Made by a program: the position numbers and the translations under genes
Assembly (NCBI GenBank): GCA_031256825.1
Contig: JAIRPV010000019.1
Span: 1 to 51,155 of the forward strand
DNA from: Oscillospiraceae bacterium
GTDB lineage: Bacteria; Bacillota; Clostridia; Oscillospirales; Acutalibacteraceae
DNA: 51,155 nucleotides
Direction: 5' to 3'
Shown here: piece after piece, positions 36,841-45,140 of the stretch
Layout of the letters: every line of letters starts with the position of its first letter
Position numbering within the stretch: position 1 is the first letter of the stretch
The notes under the pieces: generated by a model
Seen by the model: the letters and a program-made list of their open reading frames with translations, nothing else
The model's database searches: none
What the model was told of the DNA's origin: nothing

Positions 36841-36899
36841 AAACCGTCACTCCTTTCATTTTTCTTCGCGCCGCGCGCGCACGCATGCGCATATACAAT

Positions 36900-36928
36900 A
36901 TATTAAGCAAATTGCGCGCGTTTGTCAA
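36900..36928 (-). promoter_or_regulatory. Promoter of acpP
   Basis: Minus strand TTGACA (36923-36928), 17-base spacer, TAATAT (36900-36905). Confidence 0.75.
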
Positions 36929-36937
36929 GGGGATGAG

Positions 36938-36966
36938 AAAAAATATTTTTTGCTGCGGCGCAAAAA
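36938..36966 (-). terminator. Terminator of the glycyl radical fusion gene
   Basis: Minus-strand TTTTTGC, loop, GCAAAAA (arms 36960-36966 and 36947-36953), followed by TATTTTTT. The stem is AT-rich but well placed, 18 bases after the stop codon. Confidence 0.5.
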
Positions 36967-36983
36967 CGGAAAAACTTGGCGTG

Positions 36984-39900
36984 TTATGCATAGCACGTCC
37001 GGTTGATGATCACTTTCTTCAGGTCGTCCGAAAGCTCGTTGAAGTACGAGCAGTATCCCGCCACGCGAACCATCAGATAGGGATGCTTTTCCGGATGCTC
37101 ATAGGCTTCCAGCAGCAACTCGCGGCTGACAACGTTCGGCTGGAACTGCATGCCGCCCTGCGTAAGGAAGGTGCGGAAAATTTCGCTGAGGTTGCGCACA
37201 CCGGTTTGCCCCGGGAACAGCGCCGCGTCGATGGTGAACGTCACCGTGGTGCCATTGGGCGCGTAATCGCGGAAGTTCACTTTCGAAATGTCGTTGAGCG
37301 CGCTGAGCAGGTCGTCCTGCGCCGCGCCGTAGTGCGGCGTAACGCTGTTGGCCAGGGGCACGCCTTTTTTGCGGCCCGAGGGCAGCGCGCCCGTATATTT
37401 CCCGTAGCGATCGGAGGTGTTCAGCGCGTAATAGCCGGCGGAATAATGGCCGTTGCGCAGAGCGTAAGGGCACTGTGCCAGGGCGATATTATACATCTCC
37501 ATGGCTTTCGTTACCCAACGCGCCGTTTCGTCGCTGCGGTTGTCGCCAAACTTCGGCAGGGCTTCCACATCCTTCAGCACCCGCTTGCCCAGCGCGCTTT
37601 CAAAGTTGTCGTCCACCGCGCGGCACATTTCTTCCATGCTATATTTCTTCTGCCGGTATACCAGTTGATCAATGGCGTAAAGCGAATCGGCCGTGTCGGT
37701 GATCCCCACCGCCTGAATGCCCGCCGTATTGAAGTCCGCGCCGCCCTCATAGGCGTCTTTGCCTCTGCTGACGCAGCTTTTGAACAGGGTAGACGCCAGC
37801 GGCGTTGGAAAATACCGCGCCAGCACCGCTTCCACCTTCTGCTGATCGGCCAAAACCGATCTTGCGAGGAAGTTCAGCCGCTCCTGATAGCGCGCAAGCA
37901 GTTCTTCCATGCTGCCGGGCGGGTTACATACGAGCGCGCCGCGCCGCTCTTCCCGGCGGCGGATGGCTTCTTCGCGGTTGAGCCGAATGATCTTCGCGAG
38001 GGGTTCCTCTTTGTTGTTCGTAAAATAATCAATCCCGCGCGAGACAAACTTTTCCAGCTGCATGGCAAAGCCGTAGTTCCACAGGTCATCTGACTGGCCT
38101 TTCATCGCTTGCAGCAGCGGCAGGGTAACGTTCATGTTGGCCGAATCCGTGTTGCCAAAGTGTTCGCTGGAAGCGTTTGGCTCCACGCAGCCGGTGATGG
38201 CATAATTGCGCGCATCCTCCGGCGTAATATTGTAATGCGACAGCAAACTGGGAATATACTCCGCGTCGCTGAATAGTTCCGGCATGGGGCAGGCCCCCAC
38301 ATAGAGTTCCGCCAGCCGATCAAGATAAGCCTGCGGGCTGTTTTCCGCAATGCGCGCGCACATGTTTACGCTCAGCGGCTGCAACTCGCAGATATCCATG
38401 AGCATATAGGTCACGTCATTGACGCCGTCTGTGCCGTCGGGCTTAACGCCGCCGAATGTCATCGCCTGATCGGTGGATACCGTCTCAAACAGCTTTGAGA
38501 TATTGAAAATCCCGTCGCCGTCGCTGATGAGGAATACTTCATCCATCTTCAGCACCCAAAGCGCCAGCAACTCTTTGGCTTCGTCGTAAGTGATGCGCCC
38601 GGCCTTCCGATCCGCCTCGTAATACGGTTGCAGAATCTGGTCGAACCGCCCGTGCGAAACGGCGTTTTCGTAGGCTTCTGCGCAGATGGCAATCTGCAAA
38701 AAGAGCATGCTCTGCAACGCTTCGTGGAACGTCCGCGCCGGATATTTCGGCACGCGCTTGCACACTTCCGCCATGCGGCGCAGTTCGGCGCGGCGCTTGT
38801 CGTCCGGCTCGTATTTTATCATGCGCTCCAGTTCCTGCGCGTAGCGCTCCCCAAAGCGCTCAAGCGCTTGCAGCGACACAAGCATGCCGGTATACAGATC
38901 GCGGTTTTGTTCCGGATGCTCGTCGCGCGCCTGGCGCACCTCGCGCTTGAGCCCCATGGTACCCAGTTCCAGAATGCGGCTAAAATTCACAATAAAGTGC
39001 GCGATAGCGGCAAAATTGTTCTGGAACCCCACTTTTTGCTCCGCTACGGAACTGAACGACTGCGTCAGCTGCCCCAGCCCGTTTTCGCGTGTGAAGCGCC
39101 CGATGATGCAGCGCGGCAGCCAGTAAGGAACAATCTTTTTATAGTATGCCAGGCGCTCTTCTTTGCTGCTGACGAACTGCACGGGGGTCATCTTTTCGCC
39201 TTTGTAGAGGAAGGTGGCATACATCACGCCGAACTGCTCCTCCCAAACCTGCCCGGCCACGCGCTTGGCTGTGAAGTTGCCCACAAGCAGCTCGCCGGGA
39301 TAAATGTGGATGGTGCGGTTTTCCAGAACATAATAGAGCCGCTCCGCCCGGTGGAGATATACCGGTTTGCGGAAGCCTTTGTATTTTTTGTAGTAGTCCG
39401 TTTTGAGATGCGAGGTCTCGAAGCAAACTTCGCGCGGGCACGCGCGGATTTCGTCGCGGAGCTTCAGCACGCGCTCTGTGAACACGGCGGGCCGGGGTTT
39501 TTCCTGCAAGCTGTCGGAATACACCGCAAGGCCCTGCGCCCGGAAGGCTTCGGCCCCAGCCTTCAGCGCGGGCAGGGCCTGGGCGGGGGTTATGCCCAGC
39601 TGTGGAATATCAAGCCCCAGGCGCGCGGCCTTTTCTTCGTGCATGGTATGGTATTGCAACAGCTCGATCTCTTTGAACTTCAGCGATTTCAGATATTTTG
39701 CCGCCGCCGCAATCTGCGCGGGGCTGTCGTTTTTGCCGGGCACTATCACCATGCGCGCGCGCACCTTTGGCCGGGGTTTCAGCGCCAGCAGTTTTTTTAC
39801 ATTCGAACGAATCAGCGCGTCTTCCTGCCCCGTCAGGGCTTTGTGCCCGGCTGCATCGCCCGCGCACTTAAAATCCAGCAGGAACAGGCCGATCAGCGGC

Positions 39901-40313
39901 GCCAGCGCCTCGATATGCGCCCAGGGGACATGCAGGGTGGTTTCGACCGATACAGGGATTTTCTCGTCGCGGAGCGCTTGCAGCAGTTCGCCCAGCAGCT
40001 GCGGGTTTTGCAGCAGGGGCTCGCCCCCGGAAAGCGTGACCCCGCCGCCGGTGGATTGATAATAGGCCGCGTCTTTGCGCAGCTCCGTTATGATTTCCCC
40101 GGGGGTCATCCAAAGGGCCTCGCCGCCGGCGCGGAGGTTTTCCGGGTTCTGGCACCAAAGGCAGCGCAGGCCGCAGCCCTTAAAAAACACGGTTGTGCGC
40201 AGGCCCGGGCCATCGTGCACGCAGGTGCGCTGGAGTTTGGCTACGCAAAGCCGCCCTTCGTTTTCTTCGGGCTTTTGGGTGGTGATTGGTTGATCGAGCA
40301 TCGCGGTTGCCAT
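36984..40313 (-). CDS. Fused radical-SAM activase and glycyl radical enzyme
   Basis: 1109 residues in one frame. Residues about 1-285 are a pyruvate formate-lyase activating enzyme-like radical SAM protein: Cys47, Cys51 and Cys54 form CxxxCxxC in FFKGCGLRCLWCQNPE, followed by TGGGVTLSGGEPLL. No extra ferredoxin-like cluster insert is present, so this is the short activase type. Residues about 290-1109 are a full glycyl radical enzyme: TERVLKLRDEIRACPREVC near its start, catalytic Cys709 and Glu711 in AITGCVEPN, and the radical loop RVAGYCSYF with Gly1086 near the C-terminus. The residue two after the glycine is Cys, where Ser or Thr is usual. Activases are normally separate genes. Substrate unknown; GCVE matches the dehydratase/lyase/decarboxylase branch more than pyruvate formate-lyase. 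Own promoter and terminator. Confidence 0.92.
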   Translation of the reverse strand: MATAMLDQPITTQKPEENEGRLCVAKLQRTCVHDGPGLRTTVFFKGCGLRCLWCQNPENLRAGGEALWMTPGEIITELRKDAAYYQSTGGGVTLSGGEPLLQNPQLLGELLQALRDEKIPVSVETTLHVPWAHIEALAPLIGLFLLDFKCAGDAAGHKALTGQEDALIRSNVKKLLALKPRPKVRARMVIVPGKNDSPAQIAAAAKYLKSLKFKEIELLQYHTMHEEKAARLGLDIPQLGITPAQALPALKAGAEAFRAQGLAVYSDSLQEKPRPAVFTERVLKLRDEIRACPREVCFETSHLKTDYYKKYKGFRKPVYLHRAERLYYVLENRTIHIYPGELLVGNFTAKRVAGQVWEEQFGVMYATFLYKGEKMTPVQFVSSKEERLAYYKKIVPYWLPRCIIGRFTRENGLGQLTQSFSSVAEQKVGFQNNFAAIAHFIVNFSRILELGTMGLKREVRQARDEHPEQNRDLYTGMLVSLQALERFGERYAQELERMIKYEPDDKRRAELRRMAEVCKRVPKYPARTFHEALQSMLFLQIAICAEAYENAVSHGRFDQILQPYYEADRKAGRITYDEAKELLALWVLKMDEVFLISDGDGIFNISKLFETVSTDQAMTFGGVKPDGTDGVNDVTYMLMDICELQPLSVNMCARIAENSPQAYLDRLAELYVGACPMPELFSDAEYIPSLLSHYNITPEDARNYAITGCVEPNASSEHFGNTDSANMNVTLPLLQAMKGQSDDLWNYGFAMQLEKFVSRGIDYFTNNKEEPLAKIIRLNREEAIRRREERRGALVCNPPGSMEELLARYQERLNFLARSVLADQQKVEAVLARYFPTPLASTLFKSCVSRGKDAYEGGADFNTAGIQAVGITDTADSLYAIDQLVYRQKKYSMEEMCRAVDDNFESALGKRVLKDVEALPKFGDNRSDETARWVTKAMEMYNIALAQCPYALRNGHYSAGYYALNTSDRYGKYTGALPSGRKKGVPLANSVTPHYGAAQDDLLSALNDISKVNFRDYAPNGTTVTFTIDAALFPGQTGVRNLSEIFRTFLTQGGMQFQPNVVSRELLLEAYEHPEKHPYLMVRVAGYCSYFNELSDDLKKVIINRTCYA

Positions 40314-40344
40314 ATGTATCGCTTCCCTTCCGTTTCTTCAGTTA

Positions 40345-40373
40345 ATTGTAGCACAAACGGCTGTGGCGGTCAA
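40345..40373 (-). promoter_or_regulatory. Promoter of the glycyl radical fusion gene
   Basis: Minus strand TTGACC (40368-40373), 17-base spacer, TACAAT (40345-40350). Confidence 0.7.
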
Positions 40374-40434
40374 GCGAAATTTTTCGGCGCGCCGCTTGTG
40401 TGAATGGATTTCCATTCCCTTGCGTCAAAATTGC

Positions 40435-40463
40435 TTGACAATCGTTAAAAATAAGTGTATAAT
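40435..40463 (+). promoter_or_regulatory. Promoter of the CDP-alcohol phosphatidyltransferase genes
   Basis: Perfect TTGACA (40435-40440), 17-base spacer, perfect TATAAT (40458-40463). It is divergent from the glycyl radical gene promoter, about 60 bases away. Confidence 0.8.
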
Positions 40464-40496
40464 AGTGCTATAACAGCCGGAAAAGGAGGGATGCAT

Positions 40497-40543
40497 CGCT
40501 CTTTGTGCGCACCAGGAAGATGGGAAAACGCAGAGCGTCCCAT
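40497..40543 (+). promoter_or_regulatory. Structured 5' leader, possible pseudoknot
   Basis: Two six-base complementary pairs interlock: CGCTCT (40497-40502) with AGAGCG (40532-40537), and ATGGGA (40520-40525) with TCCCAT (40538-40543). They can form either a pseudoknot or two alternatives. The leader is about 110 bases long. An AAAGGAGGG at 40482-40490 is followed immediately by a 27-codon frame, too close for normal initiation. No known riboswitch class was recognised. Confidence 0.3.
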
Positions 40544-40578
40544 GCCTGAGCAACCAAATCAACCAAGGAGATGATCAA

Positions 40579-41172
40579 ATGAGGAAACATATACCAAACT
40601 TGCTTTCGTGCTTCCGGATTGCCTTTTCTGCCCTGCTGCTGTTGTTTTGCGACGACACCCTACAGGAGCGGCTGATCTTTACGTTGCTTTATTTTGCCAT
40701 TGCCATTACCGACGCGCTGGATGGTTTCCTTGCCCGCAGATATCACTGGGAAAGCAAACTCGGCGCAAAGCTCGACGGCTTGGGGGATCTGACCATCTTC
40801 ATTTTTGGCTTTATCTGCCTGATGTTCCTCTTGCCCGTCAACTACGAAAATCCAACGCGCACGCTGCTGACGCTTGGCGTTGCGATCGCGCTGAAGGCCT
40901 TCAGCTTTGTGCTGACCCGCGTTCGCTTCAAGGAATGGAACATGATGCATACGTTGCTCAATAAGTTCCTGGGGGCGGCGCTTTATTGCGCTGTGCCGGT
41001 GTTTATGTGGCTGCGCAGCATCAACTACTGGTTTGTTCTGGCAATTTCAATCGTGGCTGCAATTTCGGTGCTGGAAGACACGGTGATCCTCTTCACAGCC
41101 GATCACTACGACGCGGATCACAAGGGCCTGCTTTTTGAAAAGATCGCCGCCCGGCGCGGCAAAGCGGCCTGA
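40579..41172 (+). CDS. CDP-alcohol phosphatidyltransferase, paralogue 1
   Basis: 197 residues, AAGGAG ribosome site. The family signature D-G-x2-A-R-x8-G-x3-D-x3-D is complete in DALDGFLARRYHWESKLGAK followed by LDGLGD. Several membrane helices. Such enzymes move a phosphoalcohol between CMP and a lipid or alcohol head, for example in phosphatidylglycerol, serine or inositol phosphate synthesis. The exact substrate is unknown. It is the first of three related genes in a row (40579, 41255, 42020), all with HWES inside the signature. Confidence 0.9.
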   Translation: MRKHIPNLLSCFRIAFSALLLLFCDDTLQERLIFTLLYFAIAITDALDGFLARRYHWESKLGAKLDGLGDLTIFIFGFICLMFLLPVNYENPTRTLLTLGVAIALKAFSFVLTRVRFKEWNMMHTLLNKFLGAALYCAVPVFMWLRSINYWFVLAISIVAAISVLEDTVILFTADHYDADHKGLLFEKIAARRGKAA

Positions 41173-41254
41173 GCCGCACTGGCATGCGCCCCCGGTTTTC
41201 ACCGGAACCTGTTACGCGCCAAACAACAAAGTTTAATTGTGGGAGGTCATTGAA

Positions 41255-41872
41255 GTGAAACACATTCCCAACGCGCTGTCCATCGCGCGGTTCCCCATCG
41301 CGCTTTCGCTGATTGCCTGGACATTGCTGCTCAGCCCGGATAAACTGCTCGGCGACCCGTTTAAGTGGGTCTTCTCGGCGTTCTATCTGCTTTCCGGCAT
41401 GACCGATATTCTCGACGGCTACCTTGCCCGGAAATACCACTGGGAAAGCAAGAGCGGCGGTATCCTCGACGGCCTTGCCGACGTGACATTCTTCCTGGTG
41501 TGCCTGGCCAGTCTGTTCCTGCTGTACCAAAAAGACTGCCTCAAGCTAAGCTCTCTCGACATACTGGTTACTGTCATCACAGGCGCGTGCATCATTGTGT
41601 TCAAGACGTTCAACTACTTTATGACATACGCGCGCTTCAAGCAGTTCAACGGCGTGCATACCTGGTCGTTCAAAACCGCGGGCACTGTAATGTATTTCGC
41701 CGCGCTGGCGTTCATGTGGCTGCAACGGCTGGATTTCCGCGTTGCAATCGTGCTGGGCGCCATTACCATTTACGCCTGCGCCGAAGAGCTTTACCTGCTG
41801 TTTGCCATGAAAGAATACGACGTGGATCATCCGGGGCTGATCGTGCAGCATCTGCGCAGGATGAGGGCATGA
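41255..41872 (+). CDS. CDP-alcohol phosphatidyltransferase, paralogue 2
   Basis: 205 residues from a GTG at 41255, chosen because GGGAGG lies eight bases upstream and the product then begins VKHIPNAL like its paralogues; a TTG at 41237 overlaps the ribosome site. Signature complete: DILDGYLARKYHWESKSGGI followed by LDGLAD. Lies 82 bases after paralogue 1, probably in the same transcript, and ends at a terminator-like hairpin. Confidence 0.9.
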   Translation: MKHIPNALSIARFPIALSLIAWTLLLSPDKLLGDPFKWVFSAFYLLSGMTDILDGYLARKYHWESKSGGILDGLADVTFFLVCLASLFLLYQKDCLKLSSLDILVTVITGACIIVFKTFNYFMTYARFKQFNGVHTWSFKTAGTVMYFAALAFMWLQRLDFRVAIVLGAITIYACAEELYLLFAMKEYDVDHPGLIVQHLRRMRA

Positions 41873-41881
41873 GATAACGCG

Positions 41882-41917
41882 GGGGTTCGCCGTTCAGGCG
41901 GACCCCTGCTGTTTTCC
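41882..41917 (+). terminator. Hairpin after paralogue 2
   Basis: GGGGTTCGCC, loop GTTCA, GGCGGACCCC (10 bp with one G-U), then TGCTGTTTTCC. The U run is imperfect. Confidence 0.5.
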
Positions 41918-41953
41918 AGTCCCCGGCAAATCGAAAAAAATCCCGGATTTCCA

Positions 41954-41983
41954 TTGACAAAGCGGCAATATATGAGTTATAAT
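41954..41983 (+). promoter_or_regulatory. Promoter of paralogue 3 and the NUDIX gene
   Basis: TTGACA (41954-41959), 18-base spacer, TATAAT (41978-41983). Confidence 0.75.
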
Positions 41984-42019
41984 GAAGGAGAAACTCATTT
42001 CTTTGTGGAGGTGCACATC

Positions 42020-42610
42020 ATGAAGAAGAAATATATTCCAAACGCCCTGTCCATTTTCCGGCTGTCAACGGTCTGGATCCTGTTGCCTGTGGCATATTTC
42101 AAGAAAGACATCCTGTTCACCGTGCTGTATTGCCTGATTGGCTTCACAGACGCGCTGGATGGCTTTCTGGCCCGAAAATACCACTGGGAATCGGAATTCG
42201 GCGCGAAGATCGACAACTTGGGCGACACAGGCCTGTTTGTCTGCGCATTCGTCAGCCTGATTTTTCTGCGCAAACCAACCTTCGAAGACCCGGTCAAGTG
42301 CATTGCGACGCTTTTTGTCGGCGTTGCGCTCAAGGTGTTCATCTTCACCCTGACGAAGATCCGCTTTGGGGAATTCAACACCATGCACACCTACTCGAAC
42401 AAAGCGCTGGGCCTGGTGATGTTCAGCTTTGTTCCCATCTGCTTCCTGCGCGGGGAAGTGGCGTTCGGGACGGTGCTGTTCGTTGTTGCCTGCGCGGCGC
42501 TCACAGTGCTGGAGGATGCGTATATCCTGCTCAAGTCCGAGACCTACAATGTGGATCATAAGGGCCTTCTGGGCGAAAAACTCAGCGCCCGGCGGCGTCC
42601 GGCGGCATGA
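42020..42610 (+). CDS. CDP-alcohol phosphatidyltransferase, paralogue 3
   Basis: 196 residues from the ATG at 42020 behind GGAGGTG; the frame is open further upstream but that part contains the promoter. Signature complete: DALDGFLARKYHWESEFGAK followed by IDNLGD. Closer to paralogue 1 in its C-terminal part (VDHKGLLGEKLSARR versus ADHKGLLFEKIAARR). Its stop overlaps the NUDIX start by four bases. Confidence 0.9.
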   Translation: MKKKYIPNALSIFRLSTVWILLPVAYFKKDILFTVLYCLIGFTDALDGFLARKYHWESEFGAKIDNLGDTGLFVCAFVSLIFLRKPTFEDPVKCIATLFVGVALKVFIFTLTKIRFGEFNTMHTYSNKALGLVMFSFVPICFLRGEVAFGTVLFVVACAALTVLEDAYILLKSETYNVDHKGLLGEKLSARRRPAA

Positions 42611-43200
42611 GAGAGATATTGCGCGAAACAGCCGCTGCGGACAGCGCTTTGGCGGAAACCACGGTGGCGGAACATGTGCTTTACCGCGGAAAAATTGTGA
42701 CACTGCGCCGCGACGAGGCGCGGCTGCCCAATGGGTTGCCCTGCGTGCGCGAGGTCGTGGAACACCCGGGCGGTGTTTGCGTGGCGGCGCTGACAGGCGA
42801 ACAGGAGCTGCTGCTCGTGCGGCAGTTCCGTTACCCCTATGGGGAAATCCTGCTGGAGCTGCCTGCGGGCAAGCTGGAACCGGGCGAAGACCCCTTGCTG
42901 GCCGGGCAGCGGGAATTGCGGGAAGAAACCGGCGCAACTGCGGAAAAATATGAGTCGCTGGGCGTATTTTACCCTACGCCGGGCTACTGCGGCGAAAAAA
43001 TATATATGTACCTGGCCCGGGGGCTGACATTTCAAGCCCCGCAGCCCGACGACGACGAGTTTTTGCAATGCCTGCGCGTGCCTCTTGGCGAGGCCGTGCG
43101 CATGGTGCTGCGCAACGAAGTGGCGGATGGCAAAACGCAGGCGGGGGTGCTGAAGACTGCGGCGCTGTGCGGCGCTTTGCAAAATAGGTTCCCCGCCTAA
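42607..43200 (+). CDS. NUDIX hydrolase, ADP-ribose pyrophosphatase type
   Basis: 197 residues, ATGA overlap with the gene before. The Nudix box GX5EX7REUXEEXGU is complete in GKLEPGEDPLLAGQRELREE followed by TGA. The flanking HPGGVCVAAL, VRQFRYP and LELPAGK are typical of the ADP-ribose pyrophosphatase group (NudF), which splits ADP-ribose to AMP and ribose 5-phosphate. Translational coupling with a CDP-alcohol transferase suggests that a CDP- or sugar-nucleotide substrate should also be considered. Confidence 0.92.
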   Translation: MREILRETAAADSALAETTVAEHVLYRGKIVTLRRDEARLPNGLPCVREVVEHPGGVCVAALTGEQELLLVRQFRYPYGEILLELPAGKLEPGEDPLLAGQRELREETGATAEKYESLGVFYPTPGYCGEKIYMYLARGLTFQAPQPDDDEFLQCLRVPLGEAVRMVLRNEVADGKTQAGVLKTAALCGALQNRFPA

Positions 43201-43346
43201 CCAGGCGCGGCTTGCGTTCCGCGCGGGATATCTGGCCCGACAGATTTGTTCAGGCGGCAGCGGCCAACCGTTCGAGGCATGGCTTTCCGGTACCATCTTC
43301 CAGCGCCCGCAGGCTGCACGGACGCCTTCCCGTCGCGAATCACTGA

Positions 43347-43386
43347 AAAGAACAAAACTCCCGCTTCGGCGGGGGTTTTGTTCTTT
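43347..43386 (+). terminator. Long UUCG hairpin terminator
   Basis: An 18-base stem (43347-43364 with 43369-43386, one G-U) capped by a TTCG tetraloop. A/T-rich ends let it work in both directions. The 43201-43515 gap otherwise shows only a weak CATATACAT at 43467-43475, which faintly resembles a sigma-E -10. Confidence 0.8.
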
Positions 43387-43515
43387 CTGCATCCCGTGGA
43401 ATTCAGGTCGAACGGGGCGCTTTGTAAACAGATAAAAATTCCGAAAGCACGTCTAACCCTCATTCCTCCCGCATATACATGCCATGACAACCAATCCAAA
43501 GGGGGAGTTATCATC

Positions 43516-45039
43516 ATGGAGTTTCAACATATCACGCAGAATGTGGGGAGCCTGGAAACCATCTACGACGGCAAGCTCGAACAGGCGGTGGACGGGGACA
43601 TCACCCTGCCGGAATACTGCCCCGACATCATACGCATTCTGAAATGCACCGTGGAACCCAGCATCCACAGCGCGCAGGCCTCGGGCGAGCGCGTGGCCGT
43701 GGAGGGCGCGGCGCGGGTACATGTGCTTTATGCCGCGGAAGACGGCACGCTGCAAAGCTTTGAACAGACGTATCCCTTTGCCCGCACGGCGGATATCCCA
43801 GGCGCGGAAGGCGCCGCCGTGCGCGCCACGGTAAAAACCGAGTATGCCAACGCGCGGGCCGTCAGCCCCCGCAGGCTCGATGTTCATGGTTTGCTGTCCA
43901 TCGCGCTGAACGTATTGCGCCGCCGCGAAGACGCCATACTGACACAGGTCAGCGGCGGAGGGATTCAGGCGCTGGGCGGCACGGTGAACCTTTCGAGCCT
44001 CGAGGCGCTGCACGGCACAACATTCCAGATGAACGAGGTCATCGAGGTGGAACCAAATCTGCCGCCGGTGGATCAGATCCTTTCGCGCCAGGCAGTGGTC
44101 ATCCCAACAGAAATGAAAGCAATCAAAAACAAGCTGCTGATAAAGGGCAACCTGGAAGTCCGCCTGACTTACAGCAGCCGAGGCGCGAAAGAGCCGATCA
44201 CCATCACACATATTATGCCGCTGAGCCAGATCATCGAAGCGCCCGGCGTTTCGGAGCAGACGGCCAACACGCTGCGGCTGCGGGTGAATTCGCTCGATAT
44301 CACCCCGAAACCCGACACAAACGGCGCGGCGCGGCTGCTGGATATCGCGGCGCGCGTAGCGGCGGATGTAAAAGGCTACGCGCCGGTGGAATTGCCCGTG
44401 GTGAAAGACGCTTATTCGACCCAGGGCGGCATCGCGCTGGACACCCGCCGGCTGGAATCGAGGGAACTGGCGGAGACTTTCCGCGACACATTTACGGCCA
44501 AAGAGGGGTTTGACTTCGGCTCTGGCGGCATCCAATCGGTTCAGCTGCTCACAGGTGATTTGTTGCCGCCCGTGGTGGCGGTCAAAGACGACGGCTTGCA
44601 TGCCAACGGGAAGATCAAGCTCTCAATCGTTTATCTGGATGGCGCGGGGCAAATTGCCAGCGCCGAAAAGGAGCTGCCCTACAGCTTCCGCCGCGCTATG
44701 AAACAGGGCGGCAAGAATCTGGCCGCCGACCTGGATATCGACCTGTTGAACTTGCAGGAAACCGTCAGCGGTGATCATCTGGATGTGCGCGCGGAACTTG
44801 CCGCCACAGGCGAAACAACGGCCGCCGCCGCCCATACCGTGGTCAACGCCGTTTCGGCCAATGAAGAGGAGGCGCTGCCCAAACGCTCGCCGCTGACCAT
44901 CTACTTTGCTTCTTCGGGCGAACCGGTTTGGGATATCGCCAAGCGCTACCGCACCACGGTGGACGCCGTGCGGCAGGAAAACGAACTTGCGTCCGATACC
45001 GCGGCCGCCGGGCAGATGCTGCTCATACCTTCGGTATGA
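43516..45039 (+). CDS. DUF3794 and LysM domain spore-coat-type protein
   Basis: 507 residues, ATG behind GGGGGAG. Tandem DUF3794-like beta domains fill most of the protein (LPEYCPDIIRILKC near residue 32; repeated in the second half with TGDLLPPVVAVKDD and DVRAELAATGE). A C-terminal LysM domain follows (about 458-507: YFASSGEPVWDIAKRYRT ... GQMLLIPSV). This architecture occurs in Clostridial sporulation proteins related to SpoVID/CotE-side coat assembly factors, where LysM binds cortex-type peptidoglycan. Its position directly before spoIVA supports a spore-envelope role. Confidence 0.88.
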   Translation: MEFQHITQNVGSLETIYDGKLEQAVDGDITLPEYCPDIIRILKCTVEPSIHSAQASGERVAVEGAARVHVLYAAEDGTLQSFEQTYPFARTADIPGAEGAAVRATVKTEYANARAVSPRRLDVHGLLSIALNVLRRREDAILTQVSGGGIQALGGTVNLSSLEALHGTTFQMNEVIEVEPNLPPVDQILSRQAVVIPTEMKAIKNKLLIKGNLEVRLTYSSRGAKEPITITHIMPLSQIIEAPGVSEQTANTLRLRVNSLDITPKPDTNGAARLLDIAARVAADVKGYAPVELPVVKDAYSTQGGIALDTRRLESRELAETFRDTFTAKEGFDFGSGGIQSVQLLTGDLLPPVVAVKDDGLHANGKIKLSIVYLDGAGQIASAEKELPYSFRRAMKQGGKNLAADLDIDLLNLQETVSGDHLDVRAELAATGETTAAAAHTVVNAVSANEEEALPKRSPLTIYFASSGEPVWDIAKRYRTTVDAVRQENELASDTAAAGQMLLIPSV

Positions 45040-45040
45040 G

Positions 45041-45123
45041 AGACTTTAGACGGCAGACATTCGACGTTAGATACCATTGCGGCCGGAACCATCTAATATC
45101 TAAAATCTAAAGTCTAACATCTA
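45041..45123 (+). repeat. Heptamer array and inverted repeat before spoIVA
   Basis: 45089-45123 is five in-phase heptamers of the form NNRTCTA. AGACTTTAGA (45041-45050) is an exact inverted match to 45106-45115, and TTAGAT/ATCTAA pairs lie inside, so the 83-base gap can fold into one long imperfect hairpin with a GC-rich tip. It ends just before the spoIVA ribosome site. It looks like a dispersed intergenic repeat but only this copy is in the window. Confidence 0.65.
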
Positions 45124-45140
45124 TTATGGAGGGAAGATCT

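Noticed and set aside
40491-40574. 27-codon upstream frame in the phosphatidyltransferase leader
   Set aside because: Its ATG is only one base from AAAGGAGG, too close for initiation; the sequence looks more like structured leader RNA.
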